In this document: positions 42,256 to 53,099 of the stretch, piece by piece
Layout: each line of letters opens with the position of its first letter
Numbering within the stretch: the stretch's first letter is position 1
From: Crossiella sp. S99.2
GTDB taxonomy: Bacteria; Actinomycetota; Actinomycetes; Mycobacteriales; Pseudonocardiaceae
Assembly: GCF_023094165.1 (NCBI RefSeq)
Contig: NZ_JALMDK010000003.1
Span: forward strand, 310,001 to 374,000
DNA length: 64,000 nucleotides
Direction of reading: 5' to 3'
The notes under the pieces: model-generated
The model's input: the letters and a program-made list of their open reading frames with translations, nothing else
The model's database searches: none
Told to the model about the DNA's origin: nothing
Made by a program: the position numbers and the translations under genes

Positions 42256-43002
42256 ATGCCACCCGTCACCGTGATCACCGGGGGCAGTCGCGGCATCGGG
42301 GCGGCCACCGCCCGCCGCCTCAGCGCCGACGGCCACCGGGTCGCCATCAGCTACGTCCAGGCCAGCGGACCGGCCGAGGAACTGGCCAGGGAGATCGCGG
42401 GCGCGGGCGGCCGCTGCGTGGCGGTGCGCGCCGACACCACCGTGCAAGCCGATGTGGACCGGCTCTTCGACCTGGCCGGGCAGGAGCTGGGCGTGGTCAC
42501 CGGGCTGGTCAACAACGCCGGCATCACCGGACCGCTGGGCAGGCTGGCCGACCTGTCCGGGGACACCCTGCGCCGGGTGGTGGAGGTCAACGTGGTCGGC
42601 TACCTGCTCTGCGCCCAGCGCGCCGCCCGGCAGATGGCCGCCTCCGCGGGCGGGGCGGGCGGGGCGATCGTGAACATCTCCTCGGCCGCGGCCACCCTGG
42701 GCAGCCCCAACGAGTACGTGCACTACGCCGCGACCAAGGGCGCGGTGGACTCGATGACCGTGGGCCTGGCCAAGGAACTCGCGCCCGAGGGCATCCGGGT
42801 CAACGCGGTCGCCCCTGGCATCATCCAGACCGAGATCCACGCCGCCATGGGCGATCCGGACCGCCCGCAACGCCTGGCCGGGCGCATCCCGGCCGGACGG
42901 CCCGGCGAGCCCGGCGAGATCGCGGCGGCCATCGCCTGGCTGCTGGGCCCGGATTCCTCCTTCACCACCGGTGCGGTGGTCCGGGTGGCGGGCGGACTCT
43001 AG
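42256..43002 (+). CDS. Short-chain dehydrogenase/reductase (3-oxoacyl-ACP-reductase-like)
   Basis: The protein has 248 residues with a complete classical SDR set: TGGSRGIG (residues 8-15), NNAG in VNNAGITG, catalytic Ser in VNISSAAA, YAATKGA with Tyr/Lys, and NAVAPGIIQTEI. It reduces or oxidises an unknown substrate with NAD(P). GGAG lies 7 nt before ATG 42256. A TTGACA (42214-42219) upstream is a possible -35 element. The divergent mini-TetR gene begins 118 nt away. Confidence 0.93.
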   Translation: MPPVTVITGGSRGIGAATARRLSADGHRVAISYVQASGPAEELAREIAGAGGRCVAVRADTTVQADVDRLFDLAGQELGVVTGLVNNAGITGPLGRLADLSGDTLRRVVEVNVVGYLLCAQRAARQMAASAGGAGGAIVNISSAAATLGSPNEYVHYAATKGAVDSMTVGLAKELAPEGIRVNAVAPGIIQTEIHAAMGDPDRPQRLAGRIPAGRPGEPGEIAAAIAWLLGPDSSFTTGAVVRVAGGL

Positions 43003-43074
43003 ACGTTGCGCGGGCTGTCCCGGCGTTGTGTTCGCGGTAAGCGCGGCGTCAGGGCCGCCGCCTACGCTGCCGCC

Positions 43075-43425
43075 ATGACCTACCTGAGCAGCGCGAACGC
43101 CGCCGAGCGCACGCTGACGCTCGCCGCGGGCCCGGAACGGCCGAAGCTGACCTACCACACCGATGGTGACCGCCTGGTCGTCTTCGCCGCCGTCGGTGGG
43201 GCGCCCCAGCACCCGGACTGGTTCCACCAGGTCCTCACCCACCCGGAGGTCACCGTCGAACTCGACGGCGAGACCTTCCCCGCCGTCGCCGCGGTCACCA
43301 CCGGCCCGGAGCGGTACCGGATCTGGTCCACCGCGGTCCGCCGCACCCCCGCGCTGGCGGAGTACCAGGTCAGGGCCGGGGCCAGGACGATCCCGGTGAT
43401 CACGTTGCGCCGTCGGGAAGTCTGA
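43075..43425 (+). CDS. Short deazaflavin-dependent nitroreductase family protein
   Basis: The 116-residue protein has the split-barrel core of the Ddn family. GDRLVVFAAVGGAPQHPDWFHQVLTHPEVTVELDGETFPA aligns with the reductase at 15086, and the end RAGARTIPVITLRRRE is shared too. It lacks the usual N-terminal TTxGxxSGxxR cofactor-binding segment, so F420 use is uncertain. TACGCT lies 6 nt before the ATG, suggesting a leaderless message. The helicase fusion gene follows 37 nt downstream in the same direction. Confidence 0.75.
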   Translation: MTYLSSANAAERTLTLAAGPERPKLTYHTDGDRLVVFAAVGGAPQHPDWFHQVLTHPEVTVELDGETFPAVAAVTTGPERYRIWSTAVRRTPALAEYQVRAGARTIPVITLRRREV

Positions 43426-43462
43426 AGACGAGGGTGTCGGTGCGGGCTGGCAAGATCGCCGT

Positions 43463-46617
<3,155 letters not shown>

Positions 46618-46621
<4 letters not shown>

Positions 46622-46992
46622 TCGGCAGGGTGGCGGCTGATCAGCACGATCACCGCGATGGCCAGCCCGATCGCGAGCACGCCCTGGTAGAAGCCGGTGA
46701 ACGCGGTGATCGCCGCGGTGACCATGCCGACCACCTGCATCGTCACCGCCAGCGGCCGGGCCCAGGCCGGGCTGGCGAGCAGCCTGAGCGCGGCCAGGAA
46801 GACCAGCAGCGCGATCAGCGGGTTGGCCACGACCACCACCCAGGCGAACCCGGTGACGGTCTGGCCGTGGTCGAGGCGGGTGGAGATGGTCAGCAGCTGC
46901 ACCACCCAGGTGCCCAGCGAGGCCACCGCCTGGGCGAACATGATCACCCTGGCCGCGGTCAGTCCCCGTGGTGTGCGCACCGCTGTGTCCAT
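46618..46992 (-). CDS. Small four-helix membrane protein
   Basis: The 124 residues have four hydrophobic segments (ARVIMFAQAVASLGTWVVQLLTI, FAWVVVVANPLIALLVFLAAL, PLAVTMQVVGMVTAAITAFTGF, VLAIGLAIAVIVLIS). It is probably an integral membrane protein of unknown function. GGGGAGGGG stands about 6 nt before ATG 46992. Exactly the same upstream sequence and start codon precede the divergent lipoprotein gene, as an inverted repeat. Its stop shares bases with that of the helicase gene. Confidence 0.75.
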
Positions 46993-47064
46993 CGGGACCC
47001 CTCCCCTTGCACCATGGTTAACGTCCGGCACGGTAGCCACAGACGAAGGGGAGGGGTCCCGATG
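46990..47064. repeat. Perfect 19-bp inverted repeat containing both start sites
   Basis: CATCGGGACCCCTCCCCTT (46990-47008) and its exact complement at 47046-47064 flank a 37-bp spacer. Each arm contains the start codon and ribosome-binding site of one of the two divergent genes. Both messages would therefore carry the same 5' leader around their start codons. Confidence 0.85.
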
Positions 47065-47337
47065 CGGCGAGGCTGGATGTCCGCGACCGTGCTCACGACA
47101 ACGATGCTGCTGGGCGCCACCGGCTGCGCGGCGGAGCAGCCGACGGTGTGCAGCGGCGGGTTCTGCTCCGGGCCCGCCTACAGCCCGTCCACCTCCACCC
47201 GGATCCAGACCGGCATCGTGCACGTGCTCAGCGCCATCGGCTTCGCCGCGGTGGTGCCCGGCACCGCGGCCGGGCCCGCCCGCCGGGTAACGCCCCTCCC
47301 CACCCGGCCGCGCAGCGGGTGGGTCCCGCTCAACTGA
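47062..47337 (+). CDS. Small putative lipoprotein
   Basis: The 91-residue precursor begins MRRGWMSATVLTTTMLLGATGC, with positive charge, hydrophobic core and a lipobox-like LGATGC (Cys22). The rest is low in recognisable features, with CSGGFC and a hydrophobic stretch (GIVHVLSAIGFAAVVPGTAAG). No family is recognised. Its ribosome-binding site and start form one arm of the inverted repeat shared with the divergent membrane-protein gene, so the two may be coregulated. The frame upstream of 47062 is a shadow. Confidence 0.6.
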   Translation: MRRGWMSATVLTTTMLLGATGCAAEQPTVCSGGFCSGPAYSPSTSTRIQTGIVHVLSAIGFAAVVPGTAAGPARRVTPLPTRPRSGWVPLN

Positions 47338-47402
47338 GCCAGGCGATTCCGCTGGTGGCGTAACCGATCCCGGGGCCGCGGCAGTGGATCTACGGTGGCC
47401 GT

Positions 47403-48188
47403 ATGCACTCACCGATCACGGGCACGGCCGCCGGCGTGCCGTACACCGCCCTGCCCCCGGCCAGTGATGGCCCCGCGCCGCTGATCGTCACCTGGCACAT
47501 GCTGGACGCGCCGCGCTCGGACGCCGCCTTCGCCGCCGCGTTGCCGATGCACGAGCTGCCCGCCTGGCGGGTGCACCTGGGCATGCCGATGTGCGGGGCG
47601 CGGATGGTCGACGGCAGCATGGACGCCGGCCTGGCGCTGATCCGCGAGGACCCGCTGATGTCCTTCCTGCACGCCTTCGTCAAGCAAGCGACCGAGGAGT
47701 TCCCGGCCGCGCTCGCCGCGCTCCGCGAGCAGCTGCCGGTGACCGACGGCCCGATCGGCGTGCTCGGCGGCTCGCTGGGCGGGGCCGTCGCACTGCGGGT
47801 GCTCGCCGAGACCGACACCCCGATCTTCGCCGCCGCCGTGGTCAACGCCGCCATCCGGATGCGCTCGGTCGTCGACCTGTTCCCCGGCGACTACCCCTAC
47901 GACGAAGAGTCCACGAAAGCCGTCGACAGCCTGGACTTCATCCCCCAGGCCCAGGTCCTCGCCGGGCGGGCGCCGCTGCTGGTCGTCAGCGGCGAACTGG
48001 ACCACCCGGCGCTGCGGGCCGACGCGCTCGAACTCGTCGAGGCGGCCGGGGACCGAGCCGAACTGCTCTCCATCCCCGGCCTGGCGCACCCACTGGCTGA
48101 GGAACCCGGCATTGAACCTGCACCCCAGCTGCCCCTGGCCCGCGTGGTCGACACCGGGCTGACCACCTGGTTCCGCCGCCACCTCTGA
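47403..48188 (+). CDS. Alpha/beta hydrolase, dienelactone-hydrolase-like
   Basis: The 261 residues show an alpha/beta-hydrolase core: PLIVTWHMLDAPRSD, nucleophile elbow GVLGGSLGGAVAL, ALLVVSGELDHPALRA-like PLLVVSGELDHP and terminal SIPGLAHPLAEE with the histidine. It lacks a signal peptide. TACGGT stands 6 nt before ATG 47403 with no ribosome-binding site, indicating a leaderless start. Esterase or peptidase activity is possible. Confidence 0.83.
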   Translation: MHSPITGTAAGVPYTALPPASDGPAPLIVTWHMLDAPRSDAAFAAALPMHELPAWRVHLGMPMCGARMVDGSMDAGLALIREDPLMSFLHAFVKQATEEFPAALAALREQLPVTDGPIGVLGGSLGGAVALRVLAETDTPIFAAAVVNAAIRMRSVVDLFPGDYPYDEESTKAVDSLDFIPQAQVLAGRAPLLVVSGELDHPALRADALELVEAAGDRAELLSIPGLAHPLAEEPGIEPAPQLPLARVVDTGLTTWFRRHL

Positions 48189-48238
48189 GCTGCCATTCGT
48201 TCAAGCGATCACCCGGCAGCGGGCCTACCGTCAGAGCC

Positions 48239-48628
48239 ATGACCGATCCGAACCTGCCCAGCATCTACCCGACCCTGCGCTACACCGACGCCGATGCCGC
48301 GGTCAGCTACCTGACCTCGGTACTCGGCTTCGGCGAGAAGATGGTCTCCCGCTCGCCCGAGGGCGTGATCAGCCACGCCGAACTGTCCTGGGGCAACGGG
48401 ATGATCATGATCGGCCAGCGCTCGGCCGAGCCCAGCCCGTTCGACACCGGCCGTTCGGTGCTTTACCTGGCGGTGGCCGATCCGGACGCTCACCACAGGA
48501 AGGCGGTCGCGGCCGGCGCGCAGGTGAGCATGCCGCTGACCGACCAGCCCTACGGTTCGCGGGAGTACGCGGTCACCGACGCCGAGGGCAACGTGTGGTG
48601 CTTCGGCACCTATCAGCCCGCGCCCTGA
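48239..48628 (+). CDS. VOC family protein (PhnB/glyoxalase-like)
   Basis: The protein has 129 residues beginning IYPTLRYTDADAAVSYLTSVLGFGEKMV and ending QPYGSREYAVTDAEGNVWCFGTY, the pattern of PhnB-like bleomycin-resistance-fold proteins. Metal-binding His/Glu are plausible at HAELSW and the terminal repeat. TACCGT is 7 nt before ATG 48239, so the message is probably leaderless. The 3' end overlaps that of the convergent FAD monooxygenase gene by 16 nt. Confidence 0.87.
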   Translation: MTDPNLPSIYPTLRYTDADAAVSYLTSVLGFGEKMVSRSPEGVISHAELSWGNGMIMIGQRSAEPSPFDTGRSVLYLAVADPDAHHRKAVAAGAQVSMPLTDQPYGSREYAVTDAEGNVWCFGTYQPAP

Positions 48629-50001
48629 CCGGTCAGCGCCGGAACCTCGATCGCGCCGAGGTAGCCGTCCGGGCGGACCAGCACGGTCGAGCCCACCGGC
48701 ACGCCGTAGATCGCGCGGACCGAGTCCTCGGCGATGACCACGCTGCGCTCGCCGGGGCTGTCCGCGCCGGGCCGTGACCCGCCGAAGATCAGCCGGGTCT
48801 GGTGCGGGCCCCGGAACAGCTCGAACAACCGGCCGCCGCCGGCCAGCCGGGCATCCGGCGCGCGGTCCCCGGCAGCCAGCCCGGTCGCCGTCTCCACCCC
48901 GGCGGGAGCAAGGGGTCCGCCGTGGTAGCTGAGGTCGAGCTGGTGGGTTTCCTTGCCGCGCCGCATCCCTTCGGTGGCGTCGCGCTGGACCAGGCGGGAA
49001 CTCAGTCCCAGCACCGCCGCGGCCACCGGCAGCCGTTCCCGCTCGTAGCTCGCCAGCAGCTCCTCGGATCCGGCGGCCAGTTTCCAGCCGAGGTTGTAGG
49101 CGTCCTGCACGCCGGTGTTGAGGCCCTGGCCGCCCGCGGGGGAGTGCACGTGCGCGGCGTCCCCGGCCAGGAACACCCGCCCGACCCGGTACCGGTCGAC
49201 CATGCGCACGTTGGCCCGGTACAGCGAGAGCCACACGAGTTCGGTCAGCCGCAGCTCCTCCCGGCCGCTGGCGGCGCTGACCAGGTCCTGCAGCGCGGGC
49301 AGGGTGGGCAGCTCGGCGCCGTCGCCTGGGGGCGGGGCGTAGATCTGGAAGGTGTCGGTGCCGGGCAGCGGGCACAGCGCCAGTGCCCCGGACTCGCCGG
49401 GCCAGGCGTGCCAGAACTCGCGGTCCAGCCCGGTGAGCCGGACATCGCCGACCAGCATGCGCTGGGTTTCCAGGGTCTCGCCGAGGAAGTCCACGCCCAG
49501 GGTCTTGCGCACGAAGCTGCGGCCGCCGTCCGCGCCGACCAGGTAGGCCGCGCGCATCGACCGACCGCCCACGGTCGCGGTGACGCCCTCGGCGTCCTGG
49601 GTGACCCCGGTCAGCGGGGTGTCGAACTCGACCCGGCCGCCGAGTTCGGCCAGCCGGTCGCGCAGCAGCTGCTCGGTGCGCCACTGCGGGCTCATCAGGA
49701 TGTTCGGGTAAGGCACCTGCTCGGTCGGCTCGCGCAGCTCGTCGATGCGCTGGTCATGGAGCACCTCGCGGCCGCGGTAGGCGCGGATCACCGGGTACGG
49801 GCCGCCGTGCGCGACCAGCGCGTCGAGCAGGCCGAGGTCCTCGAAGACCTCCTGGGTGCGGGGCTGGATGCCCTTGCCGCGGGAGCCGGGGAAGGGTTCG
49901 GTCCTGGCCTCGACCAGGCGGAACGACACACCGCGGCGGGCCAGGTCGACGGCCAGGGTCAGGCCGGTGGGTCCGGCGCCCACGATCAGCACGGGGTCCA
50001 T
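48613..50001 (-). CDS. FAD-dependent aromatic-type monooxygenase
   Basis: The protein has 462 residues. The FAD-binding GAGPTGLTLA is at residues 8-17, the DG motif is YLVGADGGRSFVRKTLG, and the second FAD motif is GRVFLAGDAAHVHSPAGGQGLNTGVQDAYNLGWKLA. The C-terminal thioredoxin-like half suits the phenol-hydroxylase/rifampicin-monooxygenase group. It hydroxylates an aromatic or drug-like compound with NAD(P)H and oxygen. The start region carries three TTAACGNCGTTAA operators facing a divergent TetR gene, so it is almost certainly repressed by that protein. AAGGAG lies 5 nt upstream of ATG. Confidence 0.9.
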   Translation of the reverse strand: MDPVLIVGAGPTGLTLAVDLARRGVSFRLVEARTEPFPGSRGKGIQPRTQEVFEDLGLLDALVAHGGPYPVIRAYRGREVLHDQRIDELREPTEQVPYPNILMSPQWRTEQLLRDRLAELGGRVEFDTPLTGVTQDAEGVTATVGGRSMRAAYLVGADGGRSFVRKTLGVDFLGETLETQRMLVGDVRLTGLDREFWHAWPGESGALALCPLPGTDTFQIYAPPPGDGAELPTLPALQDLVSAASGREELRLTELVWLSLYRANVRMVDRYRVGRVFLAGDAAHVHSPAGGQGLNTGVQDAYNLGWKLAAGSEELLASYERERLPVAAAVLGLSSRLVQRDATEGMRRGKETHQLDLSYHGGPLAPAGVETATGLAAGDRAPDARLAGGGRLFELFRGPHQTRLIFGGSRPGADSPGERSVVIAEDSVRAIYGVPVGSTVLVRPDGYLGAIEVPALTGQGAG

Positions 50002-50010
50002 GACAACTCC

Positions 50011-50058
50011 TTAACGTCGTTAAATTTAACGGCGTTAAGGTTGCTTGAACGGCGTTAA
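50011..50058. promoter_or_regulatory. Three tandem 13-bp operators TTAACGNCGTTAA
   Basis: Copies lie at 50011-50023 and 50026-50038 (both perfect palindromes around one base) and at 50046-50058 (TGAACGGCGTTAA, one mismatch). Centre spacings are 15 and 20 bp. The third overlaps TAAGCT, the likely -10 box of the TetR gene 7 nt before its start. The first abuts the ribosome-binding site of the monooxygenase gene. This is a typical autoregulated divergent operator. Confidence 0.8.
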
Positions 50059-50068
50059 GCTGTCAAGC

Positions 50069-50686
50069 ATGGCTTTGGATCGCGACACTGTGGTGCGCAC
50101 CGCGCTCGAGGTGCTCGACGAGGTCGGCCTGGACGCGCTGACCCTGCGCCGCATCGCCACCCGCCTCGAAGTCCAGGCCCCGGCGCTGTACTGGCACTTC
50201 AAGAACAAGCAGGAACTCGTCGACGAGATGGCCACCCAGGTGCTGCGCGCCACCTACGAGGCCCCCGAGGACGGTCTGGACTGGCGGGAGATCGCCCGGC
50301 GCAGCGGGGTCACCCTGCGCCGCGCGCTGCTGGCCCACCGCGACGGCGCGCGCATGGTCGCCGGCACCCACCTCACCGACACCAGCGCCTACGAGTCGAT
50401 GGAACGGGCGCTGTCGACCTTCACCACAGCCGGGTTCAGCCTGTCCGCGGCGATCTCCGGGCTGACCACGATCTACCACTTCACCGTGGGCTTCGTGATC
50501 GAGGAACAGGCCGTGCAGCCCACCCCGGCCGAACGGGACCCGCGCTATGACTTCGCCGCCCGCACCGCCCGGATGGACGCCGCCGCGACCCCGCTGACGG
50601 TGGCCGCGGGCAAGGAACTGTTCAGCGACTTCGACCGCCGCTACCGGCAGGGCCTGGAGCTCATCGTGCGCGGCCTGGCCGGCTGA
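50069..50686 (+). CDS. TetR/AcrR regulator with tetracycline-repressor-like C-terminal domain
   Basis: The 205 residues have a TetR-class DNA-binding domain (LDRDTVVRTALEVLDEVGLDALTLRRIATRLEVQAPALYWHFKNKQELVDEMA) and a C-terminal domain resembling TetR_C (VTLRRALLAHRDGARMVAGTH, then FSLSAAISGLTTIYHFTVGFVIEEQ). The C-terminal class in Tn10 TetR binds tetracycline; here the ligand is unknown but is probably a substrate of the divergent monooxygenase. TAAGCT 7 nt upstream of ATG gives a leaderless start lying inside the operators. Confidence 0.93.
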   Translation: MALDRDTVVRTALEVLDEVGLDALTLRRIATRLEVQAPALYWHFKNKQELVDEMATQVLRATYEAPEDGLDWREIARRSGVTLRRALLAHRDGARMVAGTHLTDTSAYESMERALSTFTTAGFSLSAAISGLTTIYHFTVGFVIEEQAVQPTPAERDPRYDFAARTARMDAAATPLTVAAGKELFSDFDRRYRQGLELIVRGLAG

Positions 50687-50720
50687 CCACCCCAGCCGTG
50701 GTGCCACACCCGTGGCGGTT

Positions 50721-51101
50721 TCAGTGGCCCAGCAGGCAGAACGGGTGCCCGGCCGGATCGGCGTAGACCTGCCAGCCCCGGCCCAGCGCGCTGTCCAGCA
50801 AGGTCGCGCCCAGCTCCAGCACCCGCTCGTGCGCGGCGGCCAGATCGGCCACATCGATGTCCAGATGCGCCAGCTGCGGCCGCCGCTCATCACCCCAGAC
50901 CGGTCGCCGATGGCCCGGCTGACGCTGGAAACAGAGCACCCGGCCATCGGGCAGGTGCAACGTGGACCAGTCGGCGTTGACCGCCCACCGCCGATCGGGC
51001 CGGTTGACCTCCCCACCCAGCAGCTCCTGGTAGAAGGCGGCCAGCCGGCGCGGGGCCGGGCAGTGGAGGACGAGGCACTGGAGCACACCCAAGGGACGCA
51101 C
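50721..51101 (-). CDS. VOC family protein
   Basis: From GTG 51101 there are 126 residues with the VOC pattern: LVLHCPAPRRLAAFYQELLGGEVNRP, then STLHLPDGRVLCFQR, and in the second half LAHLDIDVADLAAAHERVLELGATLLD and WQVYADPAGHPFCLLGH. Actinobacterial members of this glyoxalase-like form are common and of unknown substrate. GTG 51086 would be a shorter alternative; further upstream the frame is antisense to the glycosylase gene. It is divergent from that gene with 30 nt between starts. Confidence 0.8.
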   Translation of the reverse strand: MRPLGVLQCLVLHCPAPRRLAAFYQELLGGEVNRPDRRWAVNADWSTLHLPDGRVLCFQRQPGHRRPVWGDERRPQLAHLDIDVADLAAAHERVLELGATLLDSALGRGWQVYADPAGHPFCLLGH

Positions 51102-51131
51102 CCGCCGGAGGCTACTGCCATCCTTGTCGCC

Positions 51132-51704
51132 ATGACTCGCACGCTGTGCCTGGCCCAGGACCCGGCCGCGGACGCCCTGCTCACCGAGAGCCACCTGGCG
51201 CTGCTGTTCGGCATGCTGCTGGACCAGCAAATCCCGATGGAGAAGGCGTTCAAGGGCCCGCGGGTGCTCGCCGACCGGCTCGGCCAGCTGGACGTGCGGC
51301 AGATCGCCGAGCTGGACCCCGAGGCCTTCGCCGCGGTGATGTCCCAGGTTCCCGCCGTGCACCGCTTCCCAGGCTCGATGGGCAAACGCCTCCAAGACCT
51401 GGCCCGCTACCTGGTCGAACACTACGACGGCCAGGTCGAACGCCTGTGGACCGAAGGCAAGCCGGACGGCAAGGAAGTCCTCAAGCGGCTCAAGGCGCTG
51501 CCTGGCTTCGGCGATCAGAAGGCCCGGATCTTCCTGGCGCTGCTGGGCAAACAGCGCGGCGTGACCCCGGCCGGCTGGCGTACGGCCGCGGGCGCCTATG
51601 GCGAGGACGGCTCGCGCCGCAGTGTGGCCGACGTGGTGGACACCGTGACCCTGACCGAGGTCCGCGAGTTCAAGAAAGCGGCCAAAGCCGCGGCCAAGGC
51701 TTAA
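51132..51704 (+). CDS. HhH-GPD family base-excision-repair-type protein (TIGR03252-like)
   Basis: The protein has 190 residues starting LCLAQDPAADALLTESHLALLFGMLLDQQIPMEKAF, with a helix-hairpin-helix (LKRLKALPGFGDQKARIFLALLGKQ) of the HhH-GPD DNA-glycosylase fold. The catalytic Asp of classical glycosylases is not evident after the hairpin, and the C-terminal Lys-rich tail (EFKKAAKAAAKA) could bind DNA. This matches an actinobacterial HhH-GPD subfamily of unproven activity. A perfect inverted repeat 9 nt after the stop could serve as terminator. Confidence 0.87.
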   Translation: MTRTLCLAQDPAADALLTESHLALLFGMLLDQQIPMEKAFKGPRVLADRLGQLDVRQIAELDPEAFAAVMSQVPAVHRFPGSMGKRLQDLARYLVEHYDGQVERLWTEGKPDGKEVLKRLKALPGFGDQKARIFLALLGKQRGVTPAGWRTAAGAYGEDGSRRSVADVVDTVTLTEVREFKKAAKAAAKA

Positions 51705-51713
51705 CCGCTGACT

Positions 51714-51738
51714 GAAGAGGACCGAAGTTGTCCTCTTC
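51714..51738. terminator. Inverted repeat GAAGAGGAC-N7-GTCCTCTTC
   Basis: Perfect 9-bp arms surround a 7-nt loop between the HhH-GPD stop and the epoxide-hydrolase promoter (TAGCGT, 51745-51750). It could be a terminator for the first gene or an operator for the second; the -35 region of the hydrolase promoter would overlap it. Confidence 0.5.
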
Positions 51739-51756
51739 GGTGGCTAGCGTGGGGTT

Positions 51757-52902
51757 ATGAGCGAGATCGACCCCTTCCGCATCGACATCCCGCAGTCCCA
51801 GCTCGACGACCTGCACGCGCGGCTGGACCTGACCCGCTGGCCGGAGGAGCTGCCCGGCACGGGCTGGGACTACGGGGTCCCGCTCGACTACCTGCGCGAG
51901 CTGGCCGAGTACTGGCGGCACGGCTACGACTGGCGCGCACACGAGCGGCGGCTCAACTCCTTCCCCCAGTTCACCACCGAGATCGACGGCCAGCACCTGC
52001 ACTTCCTGCACATCCGCTCACTGGAGCCGGACGCGGTGCCGCTGATCATGACCCACGGCTGGCCGGGCTCGATCGTGGAATTCCTCGACGTCATCGGCCC
52101 GCTGACCGACCCCAGCGGCCACGGCGCGCCCGCGGGCAGCCCCGCCTTCCACCTGGTGCTGCCCTCCATCCCCGGCTACGGCTTCTCCGGCCCCACCCGC
52201 GAGACCGGCTGGAATGTCGCCCGGATCGCCACCGCCTTCGCCGAGCTGATGCGCCGCCTGGGCTATGACCGCTACGGCGTGCAGGGCGGGGACTGGGGCT
52301 CGGCGATCAGCCAGGCCATCGCCATCGCCGACCCCGCGCACGTGCACGCGGTGCACCTGAACATGCTCATCACCCGCCCCGACCCCGAGGTCACCGACCT
52401 GACCGAGGAAGAGCTGGCCAAACTGGCCACGCTCCACCGCTACCAGGACGAGCTGTCCGGGTACATGAAGATCCAGTCCACCCGGCCGCAGACCCTTTCC
52501 TACGGCCTCACCGACTCCCCGGTGGGCCAGCTGGCCTGGATCGCGGAGAAGTTCAAGGAGTGGACCGACTCCAAGTCGGTGCCCGAGGACGCGGTGGACC
52601 GCGACCACCTGCTGACCAACGTGATGCTGTACTGGCTCACCGGCACCGCCGGCTCCTCGGCCCGGCTCTACTACGAGTCCGCGCGCAGCTGGGGCAGCCA
52701 GCCCCCGCTCACCCAGCCGCTGGCCGTGGCGGTCTTCCCGCACGACCTGACCCAGCCGGTCCGGCGACTCGCGGAGAAGCAGTTCCCGACCCTGACCCGG
52801 TGGACGGAAATGCCGCGCGGCGGGCATTTCGCGGCGATGGAGGAACCAGACCTTTTCGTGTCGGATGTGCGGAACTTCTTCCGCGACCAGCTCCCGATGT
52901 GA
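51757..52902 (+). CDS. Epoxide hydrolase (EHN-domain family)
   Basis: The 381-residue protein has the EHN N-terminal domain ([26 protein letters not shown]) and an alpha/beta-hydrolase core with oxyanion HGWPGS, nucleophile Asp179 in GGDWGS and a terminal [13 protein letters not shown] histidine. Tyrosines of the cap (YYESARSW) are as in juvenile-hormone-type epoxide hydrolases. It opens epoxides by water. TAGCGT is 6 nt before ATG 51757 and no ribosome-binding site is seen, so the start is probably leaderless. A strong terminator follows. Confidence 0.92.
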   Translation: MSEIDPFRIDIPQSQLDDLHARLDLTRWPEELPGTGWDYGVPLDYLRELAEYWRHGYDWRAHERRLNSFPQFTTEIDGQHLHFLHIRSLEPDAVPLIMTHGWPGSIVEFLDVIGPLTDPSGHGAPAGSPAFHLVLPSIPGYGFSGPTRETGWNVARIATAFAELMRRLGYDRYGVQGGDWGSAISQAIAIADPAHVHAVHLNMLITRPDPEVTDLTEEELAKLATLHRYQDELSGYMKIQSTRPQTLSYGLTDSPVGQLAWIAEKFKEWTDSKSVPEDAVDRDHLLTNVMLYWLTGTAGSSARLYYESARSWGSQPPLTQPLAVAVFPHDLTQPVRRLAEKQFPTLTRWTEMPRGGHFAAMEEPDLFVSDVRNFFRDQLPM

Positions 52903-52914
52903 TCAAGTAAGCCT

Positions 52915-52955
52915 CTACGGGGCCGGTCCCGGCACCCACGGGACCGGCCCCGTAG
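52915..52955 (+). terminator. Strong hairpin terminator after epoxide hydrolase
   Basis: Perfect 16-bp arms (CTACGGGGCCGGTCCC at 52915-52930 and its complement at 52940-52955) surround a 9-nt loop, 12 nt after the stop codon. No T-tract follows. Confidence 0.8.
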
Positions 52956-53099
52956 ATCCCGCTTTCCCCAGCTCCGCCCCGGTATCCCGAGTTTCCCGGG
53001 AAAACGGAATACGGCATCTCCTCGCCGCAGCGCACTTCCGGTGGGAAAACTCGGAGGATGCGCGAGTTCGCGCCCAGGGATGACCAAGGGGAGACCACC

